Source: Phycisphaerales bacterium
GTDB taxonomy: Bacteria > Planctomycetota > Phycisphaerae > Phycisphaerales > SM1A02
Reading direction: 5' to 3'
Length of the DNA stretch: 64,000 nt
Assembly (NCBI GenBank): GCA_030748575.1
Contig: JASMLR010000001.1
Span: 314,747 to 378,746 of the forward strand
Shown: piece by piece, positions 1 to 9,122 of the stretch
Layout of the letters: each line of letters starts with the position of its first letter
Numbering within the stretch: the first letter of the stretch is position 1
Notes under the pieces: model-generated
What the model saw: the letters and a program-made list of their open reading frames with translations, nothing else
The model's database searches: none
Told to the model about the DNA's origin: nothing
Position numbers and translations under genes: made by a program

Positions 1-2
1 CG

Positions 3-410
3 ACCGCCCGGGTCTACCCCAAGGCGATCATCTGGTGCCCCGCCTATCTCAAGATGGGGGCGCACGCCTGTATCGCCAACGACGCCGACATCTACAACGT
101 CGGGGGGGTCACCCTCGGAGACCACGCACTGGTCAGCCAGTACGCCTACCTCTGCGGCGCCACCCACGATCATGAAGACGTCGACTTCCCACTCGTTCCC
201 AAGCCGATCACGATCGGCAACAGGGCGTGGGTCGCAGCCGATGTGTTTGTCGCTGCAGGCGTGACGATCGGCGACGGGGCGGTCGTCGGCGCCCGTTCCG
301 ATGTGTTTAAGGATCTGCCGGCCTGGCACGTGTGCGTCGGGAGTCCCGCGCGAGCCGTCAAACCACGGACGCTCACGCCCGCTGACTACGGCGAACAGGA
401 AGTGAACTGA
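3..410 (+). CDS. WcaF-like hexapeptide-repeat acetyltransferase (5' truncated by window edge)
   Basis: The reading frame is open from the first base of the window, so the N-terminus lies upstream; an internal ATG at 54 is not the real start. The visible 135 residues form a left-handed beta-helix of the colanic-acid acetyltransferase WcaF type: RVYPKAIIWCP near the edge, then hexapeptide turns (ITIGNRAWVAADVFVAAGVTIGDGAV is the pattern, read as I-G-N-x-x-W-V-A then V-T-I-G-D-G) and the family-typical ending GSPARAVKPR. Such enzymes transfer acetyl groups from acetyl-CoA to sugars of surface polysaccharides in the cytoplasm. The residue pair SQYAYLCGATHD is the usual WcaF region around the catalytic His. 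The next gene starts two bases after the stop, so an exopolysaccharide locus probably extends to the left. Confidence 0.85.
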   Translation, partial: TARVYPKAIIWCPAYLKMGAHACIANDADIYNVGGVTLGDHALVSQYAYLCGATHDHEDVDFPLVPKPITIGNRAWVAADVFVAAGVTIGDGAVVGARSDVFKDLPAWHVCVGSPARAVKPRTLTPADYGEQEVN

Positions 411-411
411 T

Positions 412-1221
412 ATGTGTCGGTGGCTCGCCTACTGTGGCCCTGAAATCCGCATGAGCACGCTGCTGCACGATCCGGAGCACTCGCTTCTGACGCAGTCCAA
501 GCACGCGACGCAGAGCCGATGGGTTGTCAATGGCGATGGTGTTGGCATGGGGTGGTATGACGGTGACCCCGACCCAGGTCAGTATCGTGAAACCCGCGCC
601 GCCTGGAACGATGAAAACGTCAAGAGCCTCGCCCGCCACATTCGAAGCGGTCTCTTCCTGGCGCACGTCCGTGCTGTGACTCAGGGCATCGTGTCGAGAA
701 CAAACACGCACCCGTTTCTCATGGGCGACTGGCTGTTTCAGCACAACGGCGACGTCGGAGGGTTCAAGTTGATGCAGCGGGCCATCGACGCCCGCCTTGC
801 AGACCCATGGTTTGGCGATCGGCAGGGGCAGACCGACTCCGAGTCCCTGTTCGCCCTGGCCATGACGTACGGCCTTCAGGACGATCCTGTAGCGGGGATC
901 ACGGCGATGGTCAGGTCGATCCTGGAGATTCGAGAAGAGCTCGGGGTTACGGAGCCGTTCATGATGTCCACCGCCATGACCGGCGGCGACGGCCTCTGGT
1001 GCGCCAGATTTGCGGTCGGCTGCCAGGCGCCGAGTCTGTATTGGGGGGCCGGGCTCAACTTGTGCAACTCCGATGGCACCACGACCAGGCTGGACCCTTC
1101 CGCAACGGTCGTGGTGTCTGAGCCACTCGACACGGAGCAGTTCGCGTGGCAGGAGGTCCCGGAGCGGTCGATCGTACGAGTCGACACCAGCGGCGTGGAT
1201 GTGCAGCCGCTCGTGGTGTAG
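412..1221 (+). CDS. Class II glutamine amidotransferase, EgtC/YafJ-like
   Basis: 269 residues starting MCRWLAYCGP, so the nucleophile is Cys2 exposed after Met removal, as in N-terminal nucleophile amidotransferases. The conserved FLAHVRA, TNTHPF and FQHNGDV motifs (about residues 82-110) form the glutamine pocket. The length and the GVGMGWYDG segment match the EgtC/YafJ group, which includes the gamma-glutamyl hydrolase of ergothioneine synthesis, but no egtB or egtD neighbour is visible, so an ergothioneine role is not supported here. Likely cytoplasmic. It starts directly after the acetyltransferase stop and ends back-to-back with the next gene on the opposite strand, with no base between the two stop codons. 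Confidence 0.85.
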   Translation: MCRWLAYCGPEIRMSTLLHDPEHSLLTQSKHATQSRWVVNGDGVGMGWYDGDPDPGQYRETRAAWNDENVKSLARHIRSGLFLAHVRAVTQGIVSRTNTHPFLMGDWLFQHNGDVGGFKLMQRAIDARLADPWFGDRQGQTDSESLFALAMTYGLQDDPVAGITAMVRSILEIREELGVTEPFMMSTAMTGGDGLWCARFAVGCQAPSLYWGAGLNLCNSDGTTTRLDPSATVVVSEPLDTEQFAWQEVPERSIVRVDTSGVDVQPLVV

Positions 1222-2343
1222 TCAGCTTGCCGGCGTGCACGTGCCCCAGTGGCCGAGCACCGTGAGCAGGTCCTCGATTCCCCACATGGCCTCGGTCGCC
1301 GGATCGCAATCTTCGTGGCAGGGCGGACACTGCGCGAACCCCTGCAGCACGCCAAGCAGATCCTCGTAATCGACCACGCCATTGCCGGTGATATCACCCG
1401 CGCATGGCGTCTGGCCGGTGAAACTGGTGTCGATCAGGGCGGTCACCGCCCACGTGCCGACATTGAGACAGCCGTACTCGATCCACATGAACCCCAACTC
1501 ACCCCAATCGGTGTCCCAGGAGTTCTTGATGTGCCAGGCGCCTTCGGATCCCTTGGAGTCGTCCCACCCCACAATCACGATGTAGTGGCTCATGCCTTCA
1601 GAACTGGGACAGGCGTTGAACACGCCACCGGTATAGGCGTGGAACGCGTCCGTGGTTTCGATTCCGACGGTGATCGGATGGTGGTCGTGGACAAATGTCT
1701 TGAGGTCATCAACCGTCGGCGTGGCGTTCCACGGCGTGTCTCGGCTTTGCAGAAAGTACTCGTGTACATAGGTGCACTCGCATGCCGCCCAACTGCCGTC
1801 GCCCGACGAGTAGGGGAACTGTGACTCAGAAACCGTGCCGGTCACACTGCAGTAATACGACGGCGTTGCGCCCGTGTTCAGATAGTTGCTGGCGGCCTGA
1901 TAGGCGCTCCAGCCAGAACAGTTGTCGCTCTCGCGCAGACAACTGACCAGGTACTCCTCCGAGAGGTCTACGGTGTCGCCTGACAGGATGAGGATGGCGG
2001 ACTCCATCTGCCCGTGCAGGCCAAACGCCCAGCAGCAGCCGCAACTGCCCTGATTCCCCACGGGTGTCACCTTGCCCTGGGCCGCCCAGTCAAACGAAGC
2101 TGGCAGATCCAGACGCGGTGGGGGCGCGCACCGTTCAGGGTGGTCGACGTTCGGCGGCACGCCTCCAGAGAGTGTTGACAGCGGTCGTTGTGTGGCGCCG
2201 TTGAGCCCCACGGTGAACGTCCATCCTTCCCGCAGGCCCTGTTCGGTCAGCCGATCGACGTCGGCCTGTGTGAGTTGCCCCAGCGCCGCCGGGGAAAGCA
2301 GGGCTGTGAGGCCTGTAGCAATCAGCACGTGTTGGAAAGGCAT
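1222..2343 (-). CDS. Secreted papain-family (C1) cysteine protease with C-terminal dockerin-like module
   Basis: I chose the ATG at 2343 because AGGAG lies 9 bases upstream and because it gives a clean signal peptide (MPFQHVLIATGLTALLSPAA, then LGQ). Active-site residues of the papain fold are visible: QGSCGCCWAF (catalytic Cys about residue 104, with the usual Ser before it replaced by Cys), MSHYIVIVGW (His) and IKNSWDTDWGE (Asn). The last 60 residues, after CAGDITGNGVVDYEDLL, contain Ca-binding dockerin-like DxxGNGxVDxxDLL repeats typical of Planctomycetota exported proteins. Probable role is extracellular or periplasmic protein degradation. There is no obvious inhibitor propeptide beyond about 60 residues between the signal and the mature domain. 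Confidence 0.85.
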   Translation of the reverse strand: MPFQHVLIATGLTALLSPAALGQLTQADVDRLTEQGLREGWTFTVGLNGATQRPLSTLSGGVPPNVDHPERCAPPPRLDLPASFDWAAQGKVTPVGNQGSCGCCWAFGLHGQMESAILILSGDTVDLSEEYLVSCLRESDNCSGWSAYQAASNYLNTGATPSYYCSVTGTVSESQFPYSSGDGSWAACECTYVHEYFLQSRDTPWNATPTVDDLKTFVHDHHPITVGIETTDAFHAYTGGVFNACPSSEGMSHYIVIVGWDDSKGSEGAWHIKNSWDTDWGELGFMWIEYGCLNVGTWAVTALIDTSFTGQTPCAGDITGNGVVDYEDLLGVLQGFAQCPPCHEDCDPATEAMWGIEDLLTVLGHWGTCTPAS

Positions 2344-2563
2344 GCAGTCCATCTCCTGTCGGGGGCCCGATGCGGCCTGGCCCGTGGTCGCCTTGCTCGC
2401 TGCTTGTCGCACGCTCGCTTGTACCCGCGACCTGTAACGATGCGGCGACCGTCCCACGCAAGCCTACCGGGAATGCGGGGCCAGGCGTGAGCCCCCGTCC
2501 AGAGGCCGGCCGCAGCGACGTGCCCCGCGCATCCCTCGGGCAGGCCATGAGTTCGAGTCTCCG

Positions 2564-2622
2564 TTGCTCCCATTCCTTGCTTCTTTCCCTTGCTCCCATT
2601 CCTTGCTTCTTTCCCTTGCTCC
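2564..2622. repeat. 26-bp tandem repeat, about 2.3 copies
   Basis: Two identical 26-base units (2564-2589 and 2590-2615), each beginning TTGCTCCCATTCC and ending CTTCTTTCCC, are followed by a partial third copy TTGCTCC. The strand is strongly pyrimidine-rich. It sits 27 bp upstream of the TetR operator. Confidence 0.9.
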
Positions 2623-2648
2623 AGAAGCCGGGCCGGTGTACGCTGGTC

Positions 2649-2673
2649 AAACGCCTGTTTGAAACGGATGTTT
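2649..2673. promoter_or_regulatory. Tandem palindromic operator before the TetR/efflux operon
   Basis: Two copies of AAAC-N4-GTTT, at 2649-2660 (spacer GCCT) and 2662-2673 (spacer GGAT), lie one base apart, a 13-bp period. They end 25 bases before the GTG chosen as the TetR start. Palindromes of this size and place are the usual sites for TetR-family autorepression, so this is probably where the regulator at 2699 binds; that link is inferred. Confidence 0.7.
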
Positions 2674-2698
2674 GCATCCAGACAAGGACCCCGAGCCG

Positions 2699-3316
2699 GT
2701 GAGCACGAAGACTGACATTCTGGAAGCCGCCATGCACGTGTTCGCCGAGCGCGGATTCCGCGGCGGCACGGTGCGGGAAATCTGCGAGCGGGCCGGGGCC
2801 AACGTCGCGGCCGTGAACTACCACTTTCATGACAAGTCGTCCCTGTACGCCGAGGTGCTTCAGCACGCCTACCGAAACGCCGGCGCGGGCGAAGCCATGC
2901 CGACGCTTGCAGACGCCCCGGACCAGCCCGAGAAGCAACTCGCGGCCTGGATCCACTGGTACGTCCGCCGGCTCCTGCACTCCGACGGCACGCCCGTCGG
3001 TCGGCTGATGGCCCGCGAACTGGCGGACCCGACCGAGGCTCTGGACCATCTCGCCCGCGGGGCGGTGCAGCCCGTCTTCAGCGAACTCGGGCGTCTGGTG
3101 GCTGCAGTCGCCGGGGGCGGCCTGGACGACCGAAGGCTCAAACTGCAGTGCATCACCATCGTCGGCCAGTGCCTGGTGTTTCACAGTGGCAGGGCCATGC
3201 TCCAGCGGCTTGAGCCGCCACACTTCACGTCGGACGACGCCGAGGAGATCGCGCGGCACATCACGGCCGGGGCGATTCGCGCGTGCGACCCCACGCCGCT
3301 GGAGTCCCGAAGGTGA
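2699..3316 (+). CDS. TetR/AcrR-family transcriptional regulator (CecR/DUF1956-like)
   Basis: The N-terminal helix-turn-helix is clear: TDILEAAMHVFAERGF, then GTVREICERAGANVAAVNYHF, with YHF the usual end of the recognition helix. The C-terminal domain (PEKQLAAWIHWYVRRLL ... GRLMARELADPT) resembles the DUF1956 ligand domain of CecR/YbiH, regulators of drug efflux. I chose GTG at 2699 because AAGGA lies about 10 bases upstream and because homologues begin just before the first helix; a TTG at 2672 in frame would start inside the operator. The stop overlaps the start of the outer-membrane efflux gene (GTGA), so the regulator is the first gene of the pump operon and should repress it together with itself. 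Confidence 0.88.
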   Translation: MSTKTDILEAAMHVFAERGFRGGTVREICERAGANVAAVNYHFHDKSSLYAEVLQHAYRNAGAGEAMPTLADAPDQPEKQLAAWIHWYVRRLLHSDGTPVGRLMARELADPTEALDHLARGAVQPVFSELGRLVAAVAGGGLDDRRLKLQCITIVGQCLVFHSGRAMLQRLEPPHFTSDDAEEIARHITAGAIRACDPTPLESRR

Positions 3317-4782
3317 AGCGGTCCGGCATCGCCAGCACGAAGCGGGCGCTCACCGCGGTCGTCATGACCGCGGGCTTGGTGCCTGCGGCCTGCAACCCCG
3401 TCGAGATTCCCACGCGGACCATGCCTGAAGTGGTGCCGCCTACGACGTACACCGCGTCTGGTGGCACGGTTCCGCCGCCGTTTCAATGGTGGACGGCATT
3501 CCAGGACGATGCTCTGAACACCCACGTGTCACGGGCTATCGAGGCCAACCTTGACCTTCGCCAGTCGTGGGCCCGACTGGCTCAAGCAACCGCGCAGGCC
3601 CGCATCGCCGGCGCGCCACTGCTTCCCGAAGTCAACCTCACAAGTTCCGCCGCGCGGAGCAGAAGCGACGGCGGCGGCATTTCCTATCAGAGCAGTTGGG
3701 TCGTCGGCTTTGGTCTGGCCTGGGAGGTCGATCTCTGGCGGCGCATCGCCAATCGCGCCGAGGCATCCGCACGCGCCGCTGCTGCCACGAGGCAGGACGT
3801 GGAGAACACGGCGTTGGTGCTCAGCGGCACTGTGACGGACACCTGGTTTACGGTGCGGGAGCAGGCCGAACTCATTGCTGTCATCGAATCTCAGGTGGCG
3901 CTCAGTGAGAAGTTGCTTGAGATCATCGAGTATCGCTACGCCAATGGTCTTGCTGACGCCTTGCAGGTCTATCAACAGCGTCAGCAACTTGAGGGAGTTC
4001 GTGCGCAACTCCCACCGGCTCGATCGTCGCTTGAAACATCGCTGAATGCGCTTGCCGTCCTGCAGGGAACGGTGCCCGAGGATCCTGCCGCCGTCACCGT
4101 GGCCCCATCGCTGCCGCCGCTTCCACCGCTGCCTGAACTCGCCGCACCGGCTGATCTGGTCGACGCTCGCCCCGATCTTCGCGCGGCTCGCAACCGCCTC
4201 GCAGCAGCTGATCTCGAAGTGGCAGCAGCCGTAGCCGACCTGCTGCCAACCGTGTCCCTGTCACTGGGCTACGACTTCAACTCAAACTCATTTGCCGACC
4301 CCTTCACGAGTGGAGTCAGCAGCCTTGGCGGCTCGCTCCTGCAGCCCCTCTTTGACAATGATCGCAGAGGTGCCGAGGTGGTCCGCCGGCGGGCCATCGT
4401 GCAGGAGCGACTCGACGCCTTCTCGCAGGCGTTTCTGACCGCCCTCCGTGAAGTCGAGGACGCGCTCGATCGCGAGCGGTATCAGTTGGAATTGCTCGCC
4501 GAAATCAAGCTGCAACTTGACCTGGCTGAGAAGCAACTGAAGGCTGCGACCACCAGCTACGCCGACGGCGTGGCGGAGTATCTGGACGTCATTTCTGCCG
4601 TGCAGACGCAGCAGTCGCTGCAGCGGCAGCAGGTGACCGCTCACAAACAACTGCTGGCGTACAGGTCGACGCTGTACCGAGCCCTTGGAGGTGCCTGGAT
4701 GTCGCAATTGGAACCGCCTAAGACGGATGCCAAACTCGAAGCCGACGTTGCGCAGGAGGTTCACGTGGAGGAAGACGCATGA
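3313..4782 (+). CDS. RND efflux outer-membrane lipoprotein, NodT/OprM family
   Basis: TolC-fold channel of a tripartite pump. GTG at 3313 overlaps the TetR stop by four bases and has GGAG 8-9 bases upstream; it yields a lipoprotein signal with lipobox VPAAC near residue 26. The two outer-membrane efflux repeats are visible: first at FQDDALNTHVSRAIEANLDLRQSWARL, second at DARPDLRAARNRLAAADLEVAAA, followed by the typical coiled coils (LYRALGGAW at the end is the family closing motif). At 489 residues it has the usual length. It is translationally coupled to the adaptor (ATGA at 4779). Confidence 0.92.
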   Translation: MKRSGIASTKRALTAVVMTAGLVPAACNPVEIPTRTMPEVVPPTTYTASGGTVPPPFQWWTAFQDDALNTHVSRAIEANLDLRQSWARLAQATAQARIAGAPLLPEVNLTSSAARSRSDGGGISYQSSWVVGFGLAWEVDLWRRIANRAEASARAAAATRQDVENTALVLSGTVTDTWFTVREQAELIAVIESQVALSEKLLEIIEYRYANGLADALQVYQQRQQLEGVRAQLPPARSSLETSLNALAVLQGTVPEDPAAVTVAPSLPPLPPLPELAAPADLVDARPDLRAARNRLAAADLEVAAAVADLLPTVSLSLGYDFNSNSFADPFTSGVSSLGGSLLQPLFDNDRRGAEVVRRRAIVQERLDAFSQAFLTALREVEDALDRERYQLELLAEIKLQLDLAEKQLKAATTSYADGVAEYLDVISAVQTQQSLQRQQVTAHKQLLAYRSTLYRALGGAWMSQLEPPKTDAKLEADVAQEVHVEEDA

Positions 4783-5966
4783 GTCCCGTAGTGCGAGCGC
4801 TTCGGCCAGCCGCCCTCTTCGGTCGACTGGTCGCCCCGCCCCTCATTCTTGCAGCTGGCCTGTGGGCCGGCTGGGGTCTGTTCAGCAGCAGGCCTGCCGC
4901 TGAGGTCGTGGTTGCGGAAGAGATGCCCACGGCGGTGCGTGTCATCGACGTGCCGCAGGTTGATACAACGGTTGACGTTGTGGCGTGGGGGACGGTCAAG
5001 GCGTCGCGGACGCTGTCGCTGCATCCGGAAGTGGCAGGTCGGCTCGTCGAAGTGTCCGAGACATTCGTGCCCGGCGGCGTCTTTCGGGCTGGTGACGTGG
5101 CGGCCCGGATCGACAGGCGTGACTATGAGTACGCCCTTCGCCAGGCGGAGTCCGTGCTTGAGACCGCTCGGTTCAATCTTGAGGTTGAGAAAGGGCGGGG
5201 CCGGGTAGCCCAGCGGGACTGGGATGTACTTGGCGATGAACTCGAAGACACCGGCGAAGGCAGCCGCATGGCGCTCCGCGAGCCGCATCTTGCCGAAAAG
5301 CAGGCCGCCGTGGAGTCGGCTATGAGCCGGGTGGAGCAGGCGAGGCTGTCGCTCGATCGTACGAGCATCACGGTGCCTTTCAATGCGATGGTGCAGAGTG
5401 AAGTGGCCGAGATCGGGCAGATTGTGTCCACGGGGACCGTGCTTGGATCACTCGTCGGGACGGACGCCTACTGGGTGGAGATCGGCGTGTCGCTTGAAGA
5501 TGTCGCATCGCTTGAACTCCGCCGCGACGTGGATCGTTCGGCTGAGGTCATGCTCGCTACTGGCGGAGGTGGCGGCGTCGTATACAACGGGCTGGTGACC
5601 GGCTTGACCGGCAGTGTCGACGGCGTCGGCCGACTGGCTCGTGTACTCGTTACGGTTCCCCTGCCGCTAGAGCAGTCCGCCGATCGGGCCGTGCCGCTCC
5701 TCCTGGGCGCCTACGTGCAAGTCACGCTGGAGGGGCCCGCCGTGCAGGGCGTACGCCACCTGCCCCGGGGGGTTGTGCGTGAGGGCGATCTGGTCTGGGT
5801 CGCGGCCGCGGACGATCGGCTCGTGTTTCGGGACATTGAGGTCGTCGGGGGAGATGCAGCCTTCGTGCTTGCCCGCGTGCCGCTTGCCGAGGGCGAGCAG
5901 ATCATCAGCAGTCCGATTCCTGCCGCGGCGCCTGGCATGCTGTTGCAGCGTGAGGTTGACAGGTGA
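4779..5966 (+). CDS. RND efflux periplasmic adaptor (membrane fusion protein, AcrA/HlyD family)
   Basis: 395 residues with an N-terminal membrane anchor (LFGRLVAPPLILAAGLWAGWGLF). The biotinyl-lipoyl halves flank a hairpin: VKASRTLSLHPEVAGRLVEV (about 74-93) and LDRTSITVPFNAMVQSEVAEIGQIV (about 190-214), with the coiled coil between them. The beta-barrel and membrane-proximal parts follow. It joins the inner-membrane pump to the outer-membrane channel. Start and stop both overlap neighbours (ATGA before, GTGA after), so the three pump genes are co-translated. Confidence 0.92.
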   Translation: MSPVVRALRPAALFGRLVAPPLILAAGLWAGWGLFSSRPAAEVVVAEEMPTAVRVIDVPQVDTTVDVVAWGTVKASRTLSLHPEVAGRLVEVSETFVPGGVFRAGDVAARIDRRDYEYALRQAESVLETARFNLEVEKGRGRVAQRDWDVLGDELEDTGEGSRMALREPHLAEKQAAVESAMSRVEQARLSLDRTSITVPFNAMVQSEVAEIGQIVSTGTVLGSLVGTDAYWVEIGVSLEDVASLELRRDVDRSAEVMLATGGGGGVVYNGLVTGLTGSVDGVGRLARVLVTVPLPLEQSADRAVPLLLGAYVQVTLEGPAVQGVRHLPRGVVREGDLVWVAAADDRLVFRDIEVVGGDAAFVLARVPLAEGEQIISSPIPAAAPGMLLQREVDR

Positions 5967-8900
5967 GCCGACCGCTTCCAAGTCAGCGTGGGGGCGCGAT
6001 CGCCTGGATGGCCAAGAATCCGGTGGCCGCCAATCTGCTGATGGTGTTCTTCATCGCCGGCGGGCTGGTGCTGGGCGGCCGAGTCAAGCAAGAGGTCTTC
6101 CCCGAATTCACCATCGACATGGTCCTGGTCTCCGTGGCCTACCCGGGCGCGAGCCCGGAGGAGGTTGAGCAGGGCATTGTGCTGGCCGTCGAGGACGCCG
6201 TGAATGGGCTCGATGGCGTCAAACGGGTGACCAGTACGTCGGGTGAAGGGTTCGGATCCGTCGGCGTGGAACTCCTGCTCGGAGCCGATCTCGGCCGCGC
6301 TCAGCAGGACGTCCAGACGGCCGTTGATTCAATCGTTTCCTTCCCGGAGGAAGCCGAACGGCCGCGAATTCAACTGATATCGACCAAGAATCGTGTGGTG
6401 TCGCTGGCAGTGTCTGGTGACTTCAGCGAGCGAGTCCTGCGAAACCGAGCGGAGCAGATACGCGACTCGCTGGTGGCTGAACCGGGCATCACGCAGGTTG
6501 AGCTCAAGTTCGTCCGCCCGCTTGAAGTGGCCGTTGAGATTCCGGATGAGACGCTTCGAGCCTATGGCCTGACGCTGGAGTCGGTGGCGTCATCACTGCG
6601 GCAAGGCGCGACCGAGTTGCCAGCAGGGTCGATTCGCGCCGAGGGTGGCGAAGTACTCCTGAGAACAACTGAGCGGCGCGACTTTGCCAGTGAGTTTGCA
6701 GCGCTGCCGCTCATCAGCCGGTCCGATGGAACGACCGTGATGCTCGGTGATATCGCCGATGTGCGAGAGGACTTTGCAGACATCGACCTGGCGGCTTGGT
6801 TCAATGGCCAGCCGGCGGCGCTGATCGAGGTCTTCCGCGTCGGTGATGAGACGCCGATCACGGTCTCAGAGGCGACCCGCGCCTGGCTGAACACATACCG
6901 CAGTCAACTGCCGCCCGGTATGGACATCACGATCACCAATGACGACTCTGAGATCTACCAGGAGCGGATTGATCTCCTGCTTCGGAACGCCTTTGTCGGC
7001 CTGGCGCTGGTGCTGCTCATGTTGGGACTCTTCCTTGAGCCCCGCCTTGCATTCTGGGTCATGCTCGGCATTCCAATCTCGATCCTCGGCGCGTTCCTGC
7101 TCCTCCCGTTGAGCGGCGCCTCCATCAACATGATCTCGCTGTTCGCGTTCCTCGTGACGCTTGGCATCATTGTCGACGACGCGGTGGTCGTCGGTGAGAA
7201 CATCTACGAGAAGCGGCAGGAGGGCATGAGCACCCTCGACGCCGCCATCCTCGGCGCGAGGGAGATAGCCGGGCCCGTGTTCTTCGCCGTGACGACGAAC
7301 ATGGTGGCGTTCCTGCCGATGTTCTTTGTTCCGGGCGGCGAGGGAAAGTTGTTCATGCAGATTCCGGCGGTGACGATCGCGGTGTTCTTCGTCTCGCTGA
7401 TTGAATCGCTCTTCGTGTTGCCGGCCCACCTTTCGCATGAAGGGGCCGACACCATGTTCTGGCGGATCGTCTCGGCGCCCTCCAGGCTGTTCGGCCGCGG
7501 CTTGCAGTGGCACATTCAGCGGATCTATCGCCCGGTGGTTCGCGCTGCTGCCCATCATCGGTACATCACCATTTCCATCGGGCTGGCCATGCTGGCCGGC
7601 GCGGTGGGGTACATCGGGGGCGGGCACATCCCCTTCACCTTTCTTCCGGACATCGACGCCGGCGTTGTGACCGCCAGGGTCCGCCTTCCGGTCGGCGTTC
7701 CTCGGGCCGAGGCCGAACGCGTTCGAGCGGCGCTGACCGACGCGGCAGACGAGGTCATTGAAGGCCTGGGCGAGGGGTCTCGGGTGGATGGCCACATGTC
7801 GACGGTGGGGGCGGCGCTCAGCGCGTTCGGGCCCCATGGCGGTGGCGGGGTCGGCGGGGGGACATCAGTCGTTTCAGCGATGCTGCAGGTGGAGCCGGGA
7901 AGTGAGATCTCAGGCACAGAGTTCGCCGAGCGGTGGCGCGACGCGGTCGGTCCGCTGGCGGCCGTGGAGTCGTTTGTACTCGATGCCAGGATTGGCCCGG
8001 CGGAATCGGCCATTGAGGTTCAACTTTCACACGCCGACCGTGATGCGTTGGACAGTGCGGCCGCTGCGACGGCCGACCTTCTTGGCGAGTATCAGGGCGC
8101 GGCGAACATCGACAGCGGCGTAGCGAGTGGGAAGTCGCAGTTGGACTTCTCGCTCACTCCGGAGGCCAAGGCGTTCGGGCTGACCGCAGCCAGCGTGGCG
8201 CGACAGGTTCGGCACGCCTTCTACGGGGCTGAGGCGCTCCGTCAACAACGCGGCCGGAACGAAGTTCGCGTGATGGTGCGGCTCCCGGAGCAGGAGCGGC
8301 GAACGCTCGACACCATCGAGCGTCTTATGTTGCGCACGCCCAGTGGTGGTGAGGTTCCATTTGGCGAGGCGGTACAGATCAAGACGGGACGGGCGTACAC
8401 GGAGATCTCCCGCCGCGAGGGTCGCCGCGTCGTGACGGTCACAGCGGACGTCAGGGAGCCAGTCGGCAACGCCAATCAGATTGTGTCCGACCTTCGATTG
8501 CGTCTGCCCGGCGAGATCGGGGCCAGATTCCCCGGTCTGACCTGGTCCTTCGAGGGTGAGCAGCGTGATCAGGCAGACACGTTCTCGCAACTCGGGGTGG
8601 GGTATGTGCTTGCGTTGCTCGGGATTTTCGCGCTGCTGGCCATTCCGTTCAAGTCGTACTCGCAGCCGCTCGTGGTGATGGCCGCGATCCCGTTCGGCAT
8701 CATCGGGGCCGTCATCGGCCATGTGCTGCTTGGGTACGGGCTGAGCATCATCAGCATGTTCGGCATCATCGCGCTCAGCGGGGTGGTGGTGAACGACTCA
8801 CTCGTGCTGGTGGTGACCGCCAATATGCACCGGGATAAGAACCCGGATGAGCCGGTTCTGGAAGCGGTATGCAAAGCCGGGATGCGGCGATTCCGCCCCA

Positions 8901-9115
8901 TTCTCCTGACGAGCGTGACGACGTTCTTCGGCCTGGCGCCGATGATCTTTGAAACGAGCATGCAGGCTCGTTTCCTCGTGCCGATGGCCATCTCGATCGG
9001 CTTCGGCGTGCTCTTCGCGACGTTCATCATTCTCCTGCTCGTTCCGGCGCTCTACCTGACCGTCGAGGATTGCCGCCGCGGCTGGCGACTCCTCTTCGCC
9101 GACAGCCACACCTGA
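5963..9115 (+). CDS. RND-family inner-membrane efflux pump (AcrB/MdtC-like)
   Basis: 1050 residues, the normal length. The first transmembrane helix (NPVAANLLMVFFIAGGLVLGG) is followed by the porter segment FPEFTIDMVLVSVAYPGASPEEVE. The proton-relay region in TM4 is FLVTLGIIVDDAVVVGENI with the paired Asp residues, and a second RND half is recognisable (LLGIFALLAIPFKSYSQPL and GIIALSGVVVNDSLVLV). The sequence belongs to the Acr-tran group with substrate-range unknown. An unusual Gly-rich loop, PHGGGGVGGGTSVV, lies about residue 630 in the second periplasmic domain. Last gene of the TetR-controlled operon. Confidence 0.95.
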   Translation: MSRPLPSQRGGAIAWMAKNPVAANLLMVFFIAGGLVLGGRVKQEVFPEFTIDMVLVSVAYPGASPEEVEQGIVLAVEDAVNGLDGVKRVTSTSGEGFGSVGVELLLGADLGRAQQDVQTAVDSIVSFPEEAERPRIQLISTKNRVVSLAVSGDFSERVLRNRAEQIRDSLVAEPGITQVELKFVRPLEVAVEIPDETLRAYGLTLESVASSLRQGATELPAGSIRAEGGEVLLRTTERRDFASEFAALPLISRSDGTTVMLGDIADVREDFADIDLAAWFNGQPAALIEVFRVGDETPITVSEATRAWLNTYRSQLPPGMDITITNDDSEIYQERIDLLLRNAFVGLALVLLMLGLFLEPRLAFWVMLGIPISILGAFLLLPLSGASINMISLFAFLVTLGIIVDDAVVVGENIYEKRQEGMSTLDAAILGAREIAGPVFFAVTTNMVAFLPMFFVPGGEGKLFMQIPAVTIAVFFVSLIESLFVLPAHLSHEGADTMFWRIVSAPSRLFGRGLQWHIQRIYRPVVRAAAHHRYITISIGLAMLAGAVGYIGGGHIPFTFLPDIDAGVVTARVRLPVGVPRAEAERVRAALTDAADEVIEGLGEGSRVDGHMSTVGAALSAFGPHGGGGVGGGTSVVSAMLQVEPGSEISGTEFAERWRDAVGPLAAVESFVLDARIGPAESAIEVQLSHADRDALDSAAAATADLLGEYQGAANIDSGVASGKSQLDFSLTPEAKAFGLTAASVARQVRHAFYGAEALRQQRGRNEVRVMVRLPEQERRTLDTIERLMLRTPSGGEVPFGEAVQIKTGRAYTEISRREGRRVVTVTADVREPVGNANQIVSDLRLRLPGEIGARFPGLTWSFEGEQRDQADTFSQLGVGYVLALLGIFALLAIPFKSYSQPLVVMAAIPFGIIGAVIGHVLLGYGLSIISMFGIIALSGVVVNDSLVLVVTANMHRDKNPDEPVLEAVCKAGMRRFRPILLTSVTTFFGLAPMIFETSMQARFLVPMAISIGFGVLFATFIILLLVPALYLTVEDCRRGWRLLFADSHT

Positions 9116-9122
9116 GGATCGC

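Larger units (their letters stand above)
2344..2698. other. Intergenic region, 355 bp, no gene seen
   Basis: This stretch separates the divergent protease and TetR genes. It contains a tandem repeat (2564-2622) and a double palindrome (2649-2673), described separately. The rest shows no convincing protein or RNA gene; codon bias of the open frames there is not gene-like. Confidence 0.5.

Noticed and set aside
2551..2573. tRNA 3'-end look-alike (GAGTTCGAGTCTCCG then TTGCTCCCA)
   Set aside because: The T-stem pairs at only three of five positions and no matching 5' acceptor arm (GGAGCAA) exists upstream, so no complete tRNA; an old attachment site remains only a guess.
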